Part shown: positions 43,831 through 52,066 of the stretch, one piece after another
How positions within the stretch are numbered: position 1 is the stretch's first letter
Layout of the letters: the number at the start of each line of letters is the position of its first letter
Source of the DNA: Pontiella agarivorans
GTDB taxonomy: Bacteria > Verrucomicrobiota > Kiritimatiellia > Kiritimatiellales > Pontiellaceae
Reading direction: 5' to 3'
DNA length: 64,000 nucleotides
Assembly: GCF_034531395.1 (NCBI RefSeq)
Contig: NZ_JARVCO010000002.1
Coordinates: 434,001-498,000 of the forward strand
Translations under genes and position numbers: made by a program
Notes under the pieces: model-generated
Seen by the model: the letters and a program-made list of their open reading frames with translations, nothing else
What the model was told of the DNA's origin: nothing
Database searches by the model: none

Positions 43831-45120
43831 ATGGATCCGGTGGATCAGGCGGCTGAGCTGATTCAAAAAGGCGGCCATGTTCACTTGATCGGCATCGGGG
43901 GCATCGGTATGGCCGGTATTGCCTGGCTGCTGAAAGAACGCGGCTTCTGCGTATCCGGCTGCGACCTGCAACAGAATCGGCAGACCGATTGGCTCTCGGA
44001 AAACGGGATCAACATCGCATCCGATCATACCGAGTCCCACCTCAGCGATGCCGTCGACTGGGTGGTGCGCTCAACCGCCGTTTCGGATGCGCACCCCGAA
44101 ATCAGGGCCGCGCTGAAAAAAGGTCTTCCGGTTTCCCGCCGGGGCGAAGTCCTGCCGGCACTCATGCGCGATCGTACCTGCATTGCTGTCAGCGGCACAC
44201 ACGGTAAAACCACCACCACCGCCATGATTGCGCAGATTCTCAGTTGCGGCTTTTTTGTCGGCGGGGAAATGGCCGGGTTCGATGGTGCCGTCGCGCGCGA
44301 CGGCGAAATTATGGTGGTCGAAGCCGATGAATCCGACGGCACCGTTGCCGGGTATTCACCCGACTTCGCCATCATCACCAATATCGAATACGACCATATG
44401 GAGCACCACGACTCCGAGGCCGCATTCATCGGCTGTTTTGAACAACTGATCCGCCAGACCAAAAAGACGGTATTTTATTGTTCCGCAGATCCCATCGCCG
44501 CGCGCATCTGTTCCGCACATTCCAAATGCGTGCCGTACGGGCTGATCGCGCATCTGAATCTTCCAATTCCCGGAATTCACAACCAATGGAACGCCTCTGC
44601 CGCGCATGCAGTTTCCAGAGCCTGGAAAAACGACAGCGAAATTTTCCAGGCATTGGAACGCATCCGGCCCGTTGCCCGTCGCTTTGAAACCGTCTGCAAT
44701 CAGGATGGAATCCGGATCGTTTCCGACTATGCGCACCATCCGACCGAAATTGCCGCCCTCATCCAGACGGCGCAGGAACTGAAACCAAAGCGTCTGCTGG
44801 CTGTTTTTCAGCCGCACCGCTACACCCGGACCTTGGCGCTCGGAGAAGATTTTCCGCCCAGTTTCCAAGGTCTGGAAAAGCTCTGGCTCGTCCCCGTCTA
44901 TGCCGCCTCCGAACATCCGCTGCCCGGCGGCACCTCCGAAGATCTTCTCAACCGCTTCCCCGAAGACTGGAAAAATCGCCTCCATTATTTCCCAGCACTG
45001 GAAGCTGCCTGGGAGGAGGCCCGAAAAGAACTTCGCGAAGGGGACCTGCTGCTGATCATTGGAGCAGGGGATGTCGAGCAAATCGCCGATTGGGCAAAAA
45101 AGACGGGTGTGGATTCTTAA
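43831..45120 (+). CDS. murC: UDP-N-acetylmuramate--L-alanine ligase
   Basis: 429 residues. ATP-dependent addition of the first amino acid to UDP-MurNAc. N-terminal nucleotide-sugar domain (VHLIGIGGIGMAGIA), ATP loop SGTHGKTTTTAMIA (about 118-131), VEADESDGT and the DYAHHPTEIAAL block of the C-terminal domain. Start at 43831 lies one base after the murG stop. Three exact TTCCA-N5-TGGAA palindromes fall in its last third. The cell-wall cluster stops here; the next genes belong to a restriction island on the other strand. Confidence 0.95.
   Translation: MDPVDQAAELIQKGGHVHLIGIGGIGMAGIAWLLKERGFCVSGCDLQQNRQTDWLSENGINIASDHTESHLSDAVDWVVRSTAVSDAHPEIRAALKKGLPVSRRGEVLPALMRDRTCIAVSGTHGKTTTTAMIAQILSCGFFVGGEMAGFDGAVARDGEIMVVEADESDGTVAGYSPDFAIITNIEYDHMEHHDSEAAFIGCFEQLIRQTKKTVFYCSADPIAARICSAHSKCVPYGLIAHLNLPIPGIHNQWNASAAHAVSRAWKNDSEIFQALERIRPVARRFETVCNQDGIRIVSDYAHHPTEIAALIQTAQELKPKRLLAVFQPHRYTRTLALGEDFPPSFQGLEKLWLVPVYAASEHPLPGGTSEDLLNRFPEDWKNRLHYFPALEAAWEEARKELREGDLLLIIGAGDVEQIADWAKKTGVDS
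44613..44627. repeat. TTCCA-N5-TGGAA palindrome, copy 10
   Basis: Exact copy, centre GAGCC, in murC (read as SRAWK); 17 bp before copy 11. Confidence 0.8.
44644..44658. repeat. TTCCA-N5-TGGAA palindrome, copy 11
   Basis: Exact copy, centre GGCAT, in murC; in frame as FQALE (residues 272-276). Confidence 0.8.
44863..44877. repeat. TTCCA-N5-TGGAA palindrome, copy 12
   Basis: Exact copy, centre AGGTC, in murC; in frame as FQGLE (residues 345-349). Confidence 0.8.
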
Positions 45121-45224
45121 ACCCGGCTGATCTACATGGCATCTTCATGTTTCACCTCCATATAGTTATACCTTGTTTGATTATTTCTCGGTATAAGCAC
45201 TCGCAGTGCAGAACCTTCGGAGTT

Positions 45225-45495
45225 TCACCACAGAGGAACACGGAGGAAGGCCTCTGTGTTCTCCGAGTCCTCTAGCGGAGCGGGTGGTAAAAAGATACCT
45301 GTATGTTTTGGCAAGTGGTATAAATCGAATCCTTCAGCCGTGACTTGGCCAGCATGCAGCAAATCATCACAAAGAAGCTCAACGGCTGATCGAAGCTTAG
45401 TCGGGCAGTTGGGTGCAAAACTCTTTAGCCGATCGATAGGGCTCCGACATGAGCGGCGAAACGGCCTGCACCAATTCATCGTCGGTCATCTTCAT
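45225..45495 (-). pseudogene. Frameshifted small gene coupled to hsdR
   Basis: The ATG at 45495 shares its A with the hsdR stop (TGATG), so this was the next gene of the restriction operon. It reads 32 codons (MKMTDDELVQAVS to KEFCTQLPD) and hits TAA at 45399-45397. Skipping one T there gives an open frame KLRSAVELLCDDLLHAGQVT... running to 45225, and the join reads naturally as protein. I infer a single-base insertion in a gene of about 90 codons; programmed frameshifting or an assembly error are alternatives. The product is not a family I recognise. Its 3' end runs into repeat element C. Confidence 0.55.
45227..45288. repeat. Intergenic inverted-repeat hairpin, element C (imperfect)
   Basis: ACCACAGAGGAACACGGAGG on the left and CCTCTGTGTTCTCCGAG...GGTGGT on the right form imperfect inverted arms, with ACCAC at the outer left edge as in elements A, B and D. 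It sits just past murC at the end of the restriction island. Confidence 0.6.
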
Positions 45496-48473
45496 CAATA
45501 ATATTCTTTGATGTATTCATACGCCCGCTCGAAGAGGGCCTGGTCCGTGTGGAGCTTGTATTTCAGCAGGGCTTTGCGGAGGGATTTCTGGACTTCGCGT
45601 TCGCCTTGGTTGGTGTTTTGCCACCCGGGAAAGCGGACGATGCGCACGATGGCGTCGATGTCCGTGACAATGCGCTCGACCACGGCGGGCGTCTGGTCGG
45701 TCTTGATTTCGAGAAACAGCTCGGTCAGGGCCGCTTTCGGGCTCTTGTCCTGCAGCGCGGCTTCGAGCTCTTTTTCGGCCTGCACAGTTTCCTTGGCCAG
45801 CTTGCAGAGTTCCTTCACAAATTCGATGGAAGAGATCAGCCCGCGCTCGGCCTTATCGCGCAGCTCCTCCAGCCGCTCGCTGAGCGATTTAAATTTGGGA
45901 TCGCCCGCATGTTTCTTAAAGCGCTTGATGAGGGTCTTTTCGAGCTGCTTCACCTTTTTCGGGTCGGGATGGTTGAAGATGTCCTCGATCACATCGGCAT
46001 CAAGCACAAATTCTTCGAGGGTATGCAGCTCGCCGACATGCAGGTTTTCGTGGATCAGCCGGGTCGTCTGCGCGCCGAGCGTCAGCCACAGCAGTTTGCC
46101 GATGTTGTCCGACGCCGGTTTAACCGATTCATAGACCTGTGCCAGCCAGCGGTAGTCTTCGTTGTAAAGATTCAGGATGTTGTCCGGCGACAGCGATTCC
46201 CAGATTTTGCTTAAAAATTTAAAGTTGCGCGCAAAGGCATCCTTCTTCTTATCGTCGCTGATGGCCTCCTGCGCGGCTTCCAGGCCCTCAAATCCTTCGA
46301 GCGTGCGGTCCACGCCCTCAAAATGGGCCAGTGTCTCTTTCATGGCTTTCGGCAGTTTGTCGCGCAGTTCGGAAAGGTTGGTGATCACCTTCCGGATACT
46401 CTCCTCGTCAAACTCCAGCGCCTTGGCGGCATCATCGAACACCCCGAAATAATCCACAATGCGCCCGAAGCTCTTTTGCGGATACAGCCGGTTTGTGCGG
46501 CAGATGGCCTGCAGCAGGGTATGATCCTTCAGCGATTTATCCAGATACATCGTCTGCAGGATCGGCGCGTCAAATCCGGTCAGCAGCTTGGCCGTCACGA
46601 TAATAAACTTCAGCTCGGAGGCAGCATCGTTGAATTCATCCACGATCTTTTCCTGCTGACTCTTATCCACCGCCCACTTTTGCTTAAACTCCAGCGCATC
46701 GTTGGCCGAGGTGGAAATCACCACCCGACTCGCCTCGGTCGGGAAATGTTTATCCAGCTCCTCTTTATACTGCACGCAGGCAAAACGGTCCGGCGTCACA
46801 ATCATCGCCTTCAGTCCGTGCGGCGCCACTTTTTCGGTAAAATGGACCGCAATATCCTTCACAATCCGCGTCACCCGCTCCGGCGCTTTCAAAAAGGCCG
46901 ACATCTTGGCCGACTTCCGGTTCAGCGCATCCGCCTCCTCATCCGTCAGCGCCGCTTCTTCTTTAAATTCAGCAAACGCTTTATCCAGCGCCTCCGTATC
47001 CACATGCACATCTACCAGCCGCGGCTCAAAATGCAGCGGCAGGGTCGCGCCGTCGCGGATCGAATCGTGGAACGTGTAGCGGCTCATATAGCCGCCGGCA
47101 TCCTCTTCCGCGCCAAAGGCCCAGAACGTATTCTTATCCGCCTTATTCACCGGGGTCCCGGTCAGCCCGAACAGAAAGGCGTTCGGCAGCGCGGCGCGCA
47201 TCTGACGTCCCAGATCGCCTTCCTGCGTGCGGTGCGCCTCATCCACCAGCACAATAATGTTATCGCGCGTATTCATATTGGGCCGCGCATCGCGGAACTT
47301 ATGAATCATCGAAATAATGATCTTGCGCGTATCGCGCTCCAGCATCAGCTGGAGCTCCTTAATGCTCTCGGTGCACTCCACATTGGCCACATCCGCCGCA
47401 TTAAACGTCCCGCTGATCTGCGTATCCAGATCCGTGCGGTCTACCAGCACAATCACCGTCGGACTCTTCAGGCTGGCGGCACGGCGCAGCTTCTGCGCGG
47501 CGAATACCATCAGCAGCGATTTTCCCGACCCCTGGAAATGCCAGATCAACCCCTTCTTAATCCGGCCGTCGATCACCCGCTCCACAATCTGGTTCGCGCC
47601 TTCCAACTGTTGGAAACGCGGGATCACCTTGATGCGCTGCTTTTTCTTATTCGTCGTGAACAGCGAAAAATTGCGCAGGATATCGAGCAGGCGCGCCGGA
47701 CTGAGCAGGTCGGTGAGTTCGGCACCCACTTCGGCCAGCCCCAGCGATTTGGCAATCGCGCATTCATCGTCCAGCCGCCACGGCGCCCAGAACTCCAGCG
47801 GACAGCGAATCGCGCCGTAAAACAGCTCCTTGCCCTCCGTCGCGAACGACAGAATGTTCGGCACAAACAACTGCGGAACCGCATTTTCATAGATGTTATG
47901 AATCTCGTGCGCGCCGTCCAGCCAGCTGACCGACGGGCGGATCGGCGTTTTGGCCTCGCCGACCACCACCGGCATCCCGTTCAGCAGCAGCACCACATCC
48001 GGAATCTTGGTTTCGCGATGATGTATCCGAAACTGATTGGTGATGACATAGGTGTTCTGCGACAGATCCTCAAAATCGACCAACCGCACCGGAACATGCC
48101 GGTTATTCTCGCCAAACGGCATCGTCTTTTCGCCGCTCAACCATTGGAAAAATTCCTCGTTGGCTTTGACGAGTCCGACCTGATTGACCGAAATCAAAAT
48201 CGCGCGCAGTTTATAGATCACCTCATCGGCCAACTCCGGCCGTTCGGCAATTTCCGGATTGAGCCGAATCAACGCCGCTTTGACCTCCGACTCCACCAGC
48301 ACCTCATTCACACCGCGTTGCAACTGCTCGGCCGACTGATAACGCCATTTTGCGCCATAGGCCTGCTCCGCCGCTTCCGCGCCCGACCACTCCGGCACAT
48401 CGCGGTTCAAATCCATGCCCGACAACTGATGGACAATGTAATGCTCGACGCTGTTGAGTTCGGTAAAGGCCAT
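45495..48473 (-). CDS. hsdR: Type I restriction enzyme HsdR (motor and nuclease subunit)
   Basis: 992 residues. The N-terminal PD-(D/E)XK nuclease has PDVVLLLNGMPVVVGEAKTP (about 174-193). The helicase motor has Walker A in GSGKSLLMVFAAQ (about 316) and DEAH in LVDEAHRTQEGDLG (about 412), then RecA-like domain 2 with TAKLLTGFDAP and QAICRTNR. The C-terminal helical part binds the methylase. It translocates and cuts unmodified DNA with HsdM and HsdS. It follows hsdS by 2 bp. Exact palindrome copy at 47601. Confidence 0.95.
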   Translation of the reverse strand: MAFTELNSVEHYIVHQLSGMDLNRDVPEWSGAEAAEQAYGAKWRYQSAEQLQRGVNEVLVESEVKAALIRLNPEIAERPELADEVIYKLRAILISVNQVGLVKANEEFFQWLSGEKTMPFGENNRHVPVRLVDFEDLSQNTYVITNQFRIHHRETKIPDVVLLLNGMPVVVGEAKTPIRPSVSWLDGAHEIHNIYENAVPQLFVPNILSFATEGKELFYGAIRCPLEFWAPWRLDDECAIAKSLGLAEVGAELTDLLSPARLLDILRNFSLFTTNKKKQRIKVIPRFQQLEGANQIVERVIDGRIKKGLIWHFQGSGKSLLMVFAAQKLRRAASLKSPTVIVLVDRTDLDTQISGTFNAADVANVECTESIKELQLMLERDTRKIIISMIHKFRDARPNMNTRDNIIVLVDEAHRTQEGDLGRQMRAALPNAFLFGLTGTPVNKADKNTFWAFGAEEDAGGYMSRYTFHDSIRDGATLPLHFEPRLVDVHVDTEALDKAFAEFKEEAALTDEEADALNRKSAKMSAFLKAPERVTRIVKDIAVHFTEKVAPHGLKAMIVTPDRFACVQYKEELDKHFPTEASRVVISTSANDALEFKQKWAVDKSQQEKIVDEFNDAASELKFIIVTAKLLTGFDAPILQTMYLDKSLKDHTLLQAICRTNRLYPQKSFGRIVDYFGVFDDAAKALEFDEESIRKVITNLSELRDKLPKAMKETLAHFEGVDRTLEGFEGLEAAQEAISDDKKKDAFARNFKFLSKIWESLSPDNILNLYNEDYRWLAQVYESVKPASDNIGKLLWLTLGAQTTRLIHENLHVGELHTLEEFVLDADVIEDIFNHPDPKKVKQLEKTLIKRFKKHAGDPKFKSLSERLEELRDKAERGLISSIEFVKELCKLAKETVQAEKELEAALQDKSPKAALTELFLEIKTDQTPAVVERIVTDIDAIVRIVRFPGWQNTNQGEREVQKSLRKALLKYKLHTDQALFERAYEYIKEYY
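47601..47615. repeat. TTCCA-N5-TGGAA palindrome, copy 13
   Basis: Exact copy, centre ACTGT, in hsdR; in frame as FQQLE (residues 287-291). Confidence 0.8.
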
Positions 48474-48475
48474 AT

Positions 48476-49597
48476 CTAAAACACCTGGTTGATGAGTGAT
48501 TTCTGGAGAGTTTTTGATCTGATGAGTTTCGCTTTTGCTGATTTATACGCGCCCATTACCGTCTCCATTTTATCTAGAATCTCATGTTCATTAGTTGGGA
48601 CCTTTATTTCATACTCCCCAATTATCTTGTGACTAACCCTTGGCATCTTAGTCCCAAACCCTTTCCCTGAAACGAAATGAACAAATTCATCGCTGTGAAG
48701 GTGGAACAAGACATACTTTTTCGTCACATCCTTTGTGTCGTATATTAATAGTTCAGTTGTCGAAACAGCATCAAACGAGGCAATGAATGCCTTGTCTAAA
48801 TAGGGCCGCAACTTGCTGTAACAAAGATCCCCAGATTCAACTAAATTACATTGAGTTAACGCTTTGCCTGAAGATCCAAATTCAGTGCATTCATACTCAC
48901 CCGATATAACATGCTCTAACCCAATATATTTTTCGTTTTCATGTGGCGGTTTGCTTTTTGACTTCTTGGGTATAAGCAACTCAGACAGAGGCGAAACTCT
49001 TCCTGTTGATGAGTTTATAAGATCGCTAAAAAATGACTTTCTGTAGATGTCGAGTGAATTTAATAGCTTCACCTCACTCTCAATTACCTCCTCCATCGCC
49101 CATAAAAGTTCGGCGATTTCGGCTTGTTGTTCTTTACGAGGAATCAGGAATTCATAGCTGGCGACATCGCGCCATCTGCAATGCGGATTTGTAGAACCGA
49201 TTATTGATGAAGTTGTATGTGCATAGAAACCTTCGCTATGGAACAGGAATGGTATGAACTCTGGCAAAATAAACTCTTCATTAGGCTGAAGGGTCAGAGT
49301 TTTCTCCCCGCAGATGCCGTCAAAGGAGGCGAGTACCGTTCGGCGCAAATGAGGATTACGTGTAGGGAACAGCATTTGACCTTTGCGGAATATCTTAAAG
49401 AACGTTGGGTTGATCTCATCCCCTTGTTCCTGACTCGCCCAGCGTTTGATGTGCAGGGATTCCGCATCCATGTGCTCGACTTTAAGAAAACGATCAAATC
49501 TCTTATGCGCATTTTCCCGATCATTTTCTTCGATCTTGGTAACAACGTCGTCCAGTACGACCTTCTTCCAATTAGATTTATCAAATTTAAGGTCCAT
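48476..49597 (-). CDS. hsdS: Type I restriction enzyme specificity subunit HsdS
   Basis: 373 residues with two target-recognition half-domains, about 1-165 and 195-345. Each ends in the conserved dimer helix: PRKEQQAEIAELLWAMEEVIE (about 153-173) and PTNEHEILDKMETVMGAYKSA. It sets the bipartite DNA target. The DNA is visibly more AT-rich than the surrounding hsd genes, as expected for a frequently exchanged specificity gene. Starts 3 bp after hsdM2. Confidence 0.92.
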   Translation of the reverse strand: MDLKFDKSNWKKVVLDDVVTKIEENDRENAHKRFDRFLKVEHMDAESLHIKRWASQEQGDEINPTFFKIFRKGQMLFPTRNPHLRRTVLASFDGICGEKTLTLQPNEEFILPEFIPFLFHSEGFYAHTTSSIIGSTNPHCRWRDVASYEFLIPRKEQQAEIAELLWAMEEVIESEVKLLNSLDIYRKSFFSDLINSSTGRVSPLSELLIPKKSKSKPPHENEKYIGLEHVISGEYECTEFGSSGKALTQCNLVESGDLCYSKLRPYLDKAFIASFDAVSTTELLIYDTKDVTKKYVLFHLHSDEFVHFVSGKGFGTKMPRVSHKIIGEYEIKVPTNEHEILDKMETVMGAYKSAKAKLIRSKTLQKSLINQVF

Positions 49598-49600
49598 ACG

Positions 49601-51064
49601 TTACGCCAGTGTTTTGAAGAGAAGGTCCATGCTATTCTGGAGCTCTTGTGAAGCGCTTTCCCAAGCGCTGTATGCTTTGTCAACCGAAGGAATATCCACA
49701 TCAGACAAACGAGTGGACCTTACGTACTTTGTAACCAAAAGAGACCCGTCATTTTTCATAATCTCCTCGACATCAACTAGCCGAGCGAAGCCTTCGACAT
49801 CCTTATACGCAGTGTAGGCATTGAATATTTTTTCAATGTGCTCATCGAGCAGGTAGGCGATCGTTTTCTCATCCTTCACTTCATTGAAGGCATTTATAAA
49901 AAGGATTTTCCCTTTGCGCTCAGCGCTCTTGTTTGTTCGACGGATCAGCAAGGCAGATTCCATCGATGAGTTGTAAAAAAGATTTTTCCCCAACGCGATG
50001 ACGCACTCAACGGTATCCGTTTCTATCATCTTCTTACGCATTTTCTTTTCATTGTCGCGGAAAAGAATCCCGTGCGGCCAGAGCTGCACACAACGACCGT
50101 TATTTTCATCCATGCTTTTATGAATATGCTGCTCAAAGGCATAGTCGGCGCAGCCCTGCGGCGGGGTGCCCCAGAGGTTGCGGCCATAGGGATCGTTCTC
50201 GAAGCTTTTGCGGTCCCACGATTTGATGGAATACGGCGGGTTGGCGAGGATGACGTTGAACTTTTTCAGCTCGTCGTTTTCCAGCAGGCCCGGATTGGAC
50301 AAGGTATCGCCGCGCACAATATCGAACTCTTCGATGCCGTGCATAAACATGTTCATGCGGGCGATGGCGGAGGTGAGCAGGTTGATCTCCTGGCCGTAGA
50401 GCTTCAGCGTGCGGTATTCCTTGCCTTCGTCTTTCAGATGCAGCGCGCAGTTCAACAGCAGTCCGCCGGAACCGCAGGTGGGGTCATAAACCGATTCGCC
50501 GGGCTGCGGGTCCATAATCAGGGTCATCAGTTTGACGACGGTGCGGTTGGTATAAAACTCGGCGGCGGTATGGCCGGAGTCGTCAGCGAACTCTTTGATC
50601 AGATATTCGTAGGCATTACCCAGCTGATCATCCGGCACATTCTTTAGGTTCAGTTTATGCTGCGAAAAGTGCTCAATCAGATTGGTGAGCATTTCGTCGG
50701 AGAGCCGATCCTTATTCGTCCAGCTGGCATCGCCGAAGATCCCGTGCAGCGTATCGGGATTCGCCTTTTCAATTTCGCGCATCGCATTCTGCAGAGCGAG
50801 GCCGACGTTCACCGTCACCTCGCGCACATCGTTCCAGTGCGCGCCCGCCGGGACGACAAAATGATGGTGCTCCGCAAAGGCGGCATACGCGGTATCGCCA
50901 TCGCTCTCCGCCAGCGCGGTTTCAAACTCCTCGTCGTAGACATCCGAGATGCGTTTAAAGAAGAGCAACGGAAAGATATACTGCTTATAATCCCCGGCAT
51001 CAATCGTGCCCCGCAGCGCCGTCGCCGCCCCCCATAAATATTTTTCCAGTTCTGATTGGGTCAT
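49601..51064 (-). CDS. hsdM: Type I DNA methyltransferase HsdM, second copy (M2)
   Basis: 487 residues. Adenine-N6 methyltransferase of the type I complex. N-terminal helical domain (LWGAATALRGTIDAGDYKQYIFPLLFFKRISDVYDEEF), SAM motif DPTCGSGGLLLNC (about 195-207) and catalytic NPPY in VILANPPYSIKSWD (about 277-290). The last third is more AT-rich, like hsdS, hinting at exchange together with hsdS. Its start overlaps the stop of the HEAT/nuclease gene by 4 bp. Confidence 0.93.
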   Translation of the reverse strand: MTQSELEKYLWGAATALRGTIDAGDYKQYIFPLLFFKRISDVYDEEFETALAESDGDTAYAAFAEHHHFVVPAGAHWNDVREVTVNVGLALQNAMREIEKANPDTLHGIFGDASWTNKDRLSDEMLTNLIEHFSQHKLNLKNVPDDQLGNAYEYLIKEFADDSGHTAAEFYTNRTVVKLMTLIMDPQPGESVYDPTCGSGGLLLNCALHLKDEGKEYRTLKLYGQEINLLTSAIARMNMFMHGIEEFDIVRGDTLSNPGLLENDELKKFNVILANPPYSIKSWDRKSFENDPYGRNLWGTPPQGCADYAFEQHIHKSMDENNGRCVQLWPHGILFRDNEKKMRKKMIETDTVECVIALGKNLFYNSSMESALLIRRTNKSAERKGKILFINAFNEVKDEKTIAYLLDEHIEKIFNAYTAYKDVEGFARLVDVEEIMKNDGSLLVTKYVRSTRLSDVDIPSVDKAYSAWESASQELQNSMDLLFKTLA

Positions 51065-51975
51065 ATTGATCTATCCTGTCGGGCGGGATTCCACCCGAAT
51101 TGTTTAAGTTTTTTGCCGAGCGTTCCATCGAGATCGGGTTGGTCGGCCGGGTAGAGCGAAATCAGCTTTTTACCCGTTTTCTGATAGAGATCCTGCTTGA
51201 GATACATGCCCGCTTTGTAGCGCGGCGTGTCCATTCCCCAATATTCAATATAGACATCGAATTGGGGCAGATAAAAATCGGGGCGAATCTGAAAGCCCTC
51301 CAGAATGCGCAGGCGTCCGTCGTAGCGATAGTCGAGCCCGGCTTTCGCCAGCCAGTCGGCAATCTTTTTTTCGCCGCTCGACTGAACGAGTGTGCCATCG
51401 ACCGTTTTAATGTTTTTCTTTTCCTCAACACCGGTTTCCCAGTTGCGGCGTTTGACGCAGGTTTCATCAAAGCATTTGTCGCAATAGATACGCTGAAAAA
51501 GACGCATCGAGCGCTCAAACTCGTCGAAGGCCACCCGTTGGCCACACTTCAGGCAACAGCGTTCTTTTTGCTGTTCACGATGCTGAACGGCCTCGCGAAT
51601 GGTTCGGGCCGCCGCGGCGGCGGCAACGGGAATATAGTCCTTTCGGTTGGGGCGCGCGGCCAGGTCGTCAAGCTCATCCAGCCAGGCTTCGGCATATGCG
51701 CCGTAGGTTTTGAGCGCCTTGAGGGCATATTGCCGGGTTTGCGGATGCGGATCGTGCAGGGCCACGGGCGCGAGCGCTTCCACCGCCATGGAGCCATCCG
51801 CGCCGAAGCCGGATAGTTTTCCGATGGCCGAGGCCGCCAGCCGCTGCACATCGGCGGAGGGGGTTTTCAGCAATTGAACCAGCTCAGGAAGTGCCGCAGG
51901 ATCCTGCGACCGGCCCAACGCGACGGCCCGCTGCCGCGCCTCCTGATGCTGTTTTAAATCCATGTTGCTGTCCAT
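51061..51975 (-). CDS. HEAT-repeat / Zn-ribbon / PD-(D/E)XK-like protein in the type I R-M operon
   Basis: 304 residues, in order: HEAT-type helical repeats (about 13-130; ALPELVQLLKTPSADVQRLA, LHDPHPQTRQYALKALKTYG), a zinc-ribbon-like pair CLKC (141-144) and CDKC (165-168), and a C-terminal restriction-endonuclease-like fold (about 195-280). The last has Glu202 in SSGEKKIADWL, Asp233 in RPDFYLP, Glu244 in YIEYWG and Lys260 in YLKQDLY, the layout of the PD-(D/E)XK nucleases found at the ends of some UvrD-like helicases. A GGGAGGAAG ribosome site supports the start at 51975. Not a standard part of type I systems; the 4-bp overlap with hsdM2 implies joint production. Active-site assignment is by eye. 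Confidence 0.75.
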   Translation of the reverse strand: MDSNMDLKQHQEARQRAVALGRSQDPAALPELVQLLKTPSADVQRLAASAIGKLSGFGADGSMAVEALAPVALHDPHPQTRQYALKALKTYGAYAEAWLDELDDLAARPNRKDYIPVAAAAAARTIREAVQHREQQKERCCLKCGQRVAFDEFERSMRLFQRIYCDKCFDETCVKRRNWETGVEEKKNIKTVDGTLVQSSGEKKIADWLAKAGLDYRYDGRLRILEGFQIRPDFYLPQFDVYIEYWGMDTPRYKAGMYLKQDLYQKTGKKLISLYPADQPDLDGTLGKKLKQFGWNPARQDRSI

Positions 51976-52066
51976 TGCTTCCTCCCGGGCTTATTCACTC
52001 CGTTCATGGATGCCCTATCTCAACCCTGAAACCGGCCGTAGACGAGCGGAGCGAGATAGAGCATAT

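Noticed and set aside
46323-48479. Very long open frame on + opposite hsdR (718 codons)
   Set aside because: Shadow of hsdR: very rich in Arg, His and Gln and without any known motif, whereas the minus strand has complete helicase and nuclease motifs.
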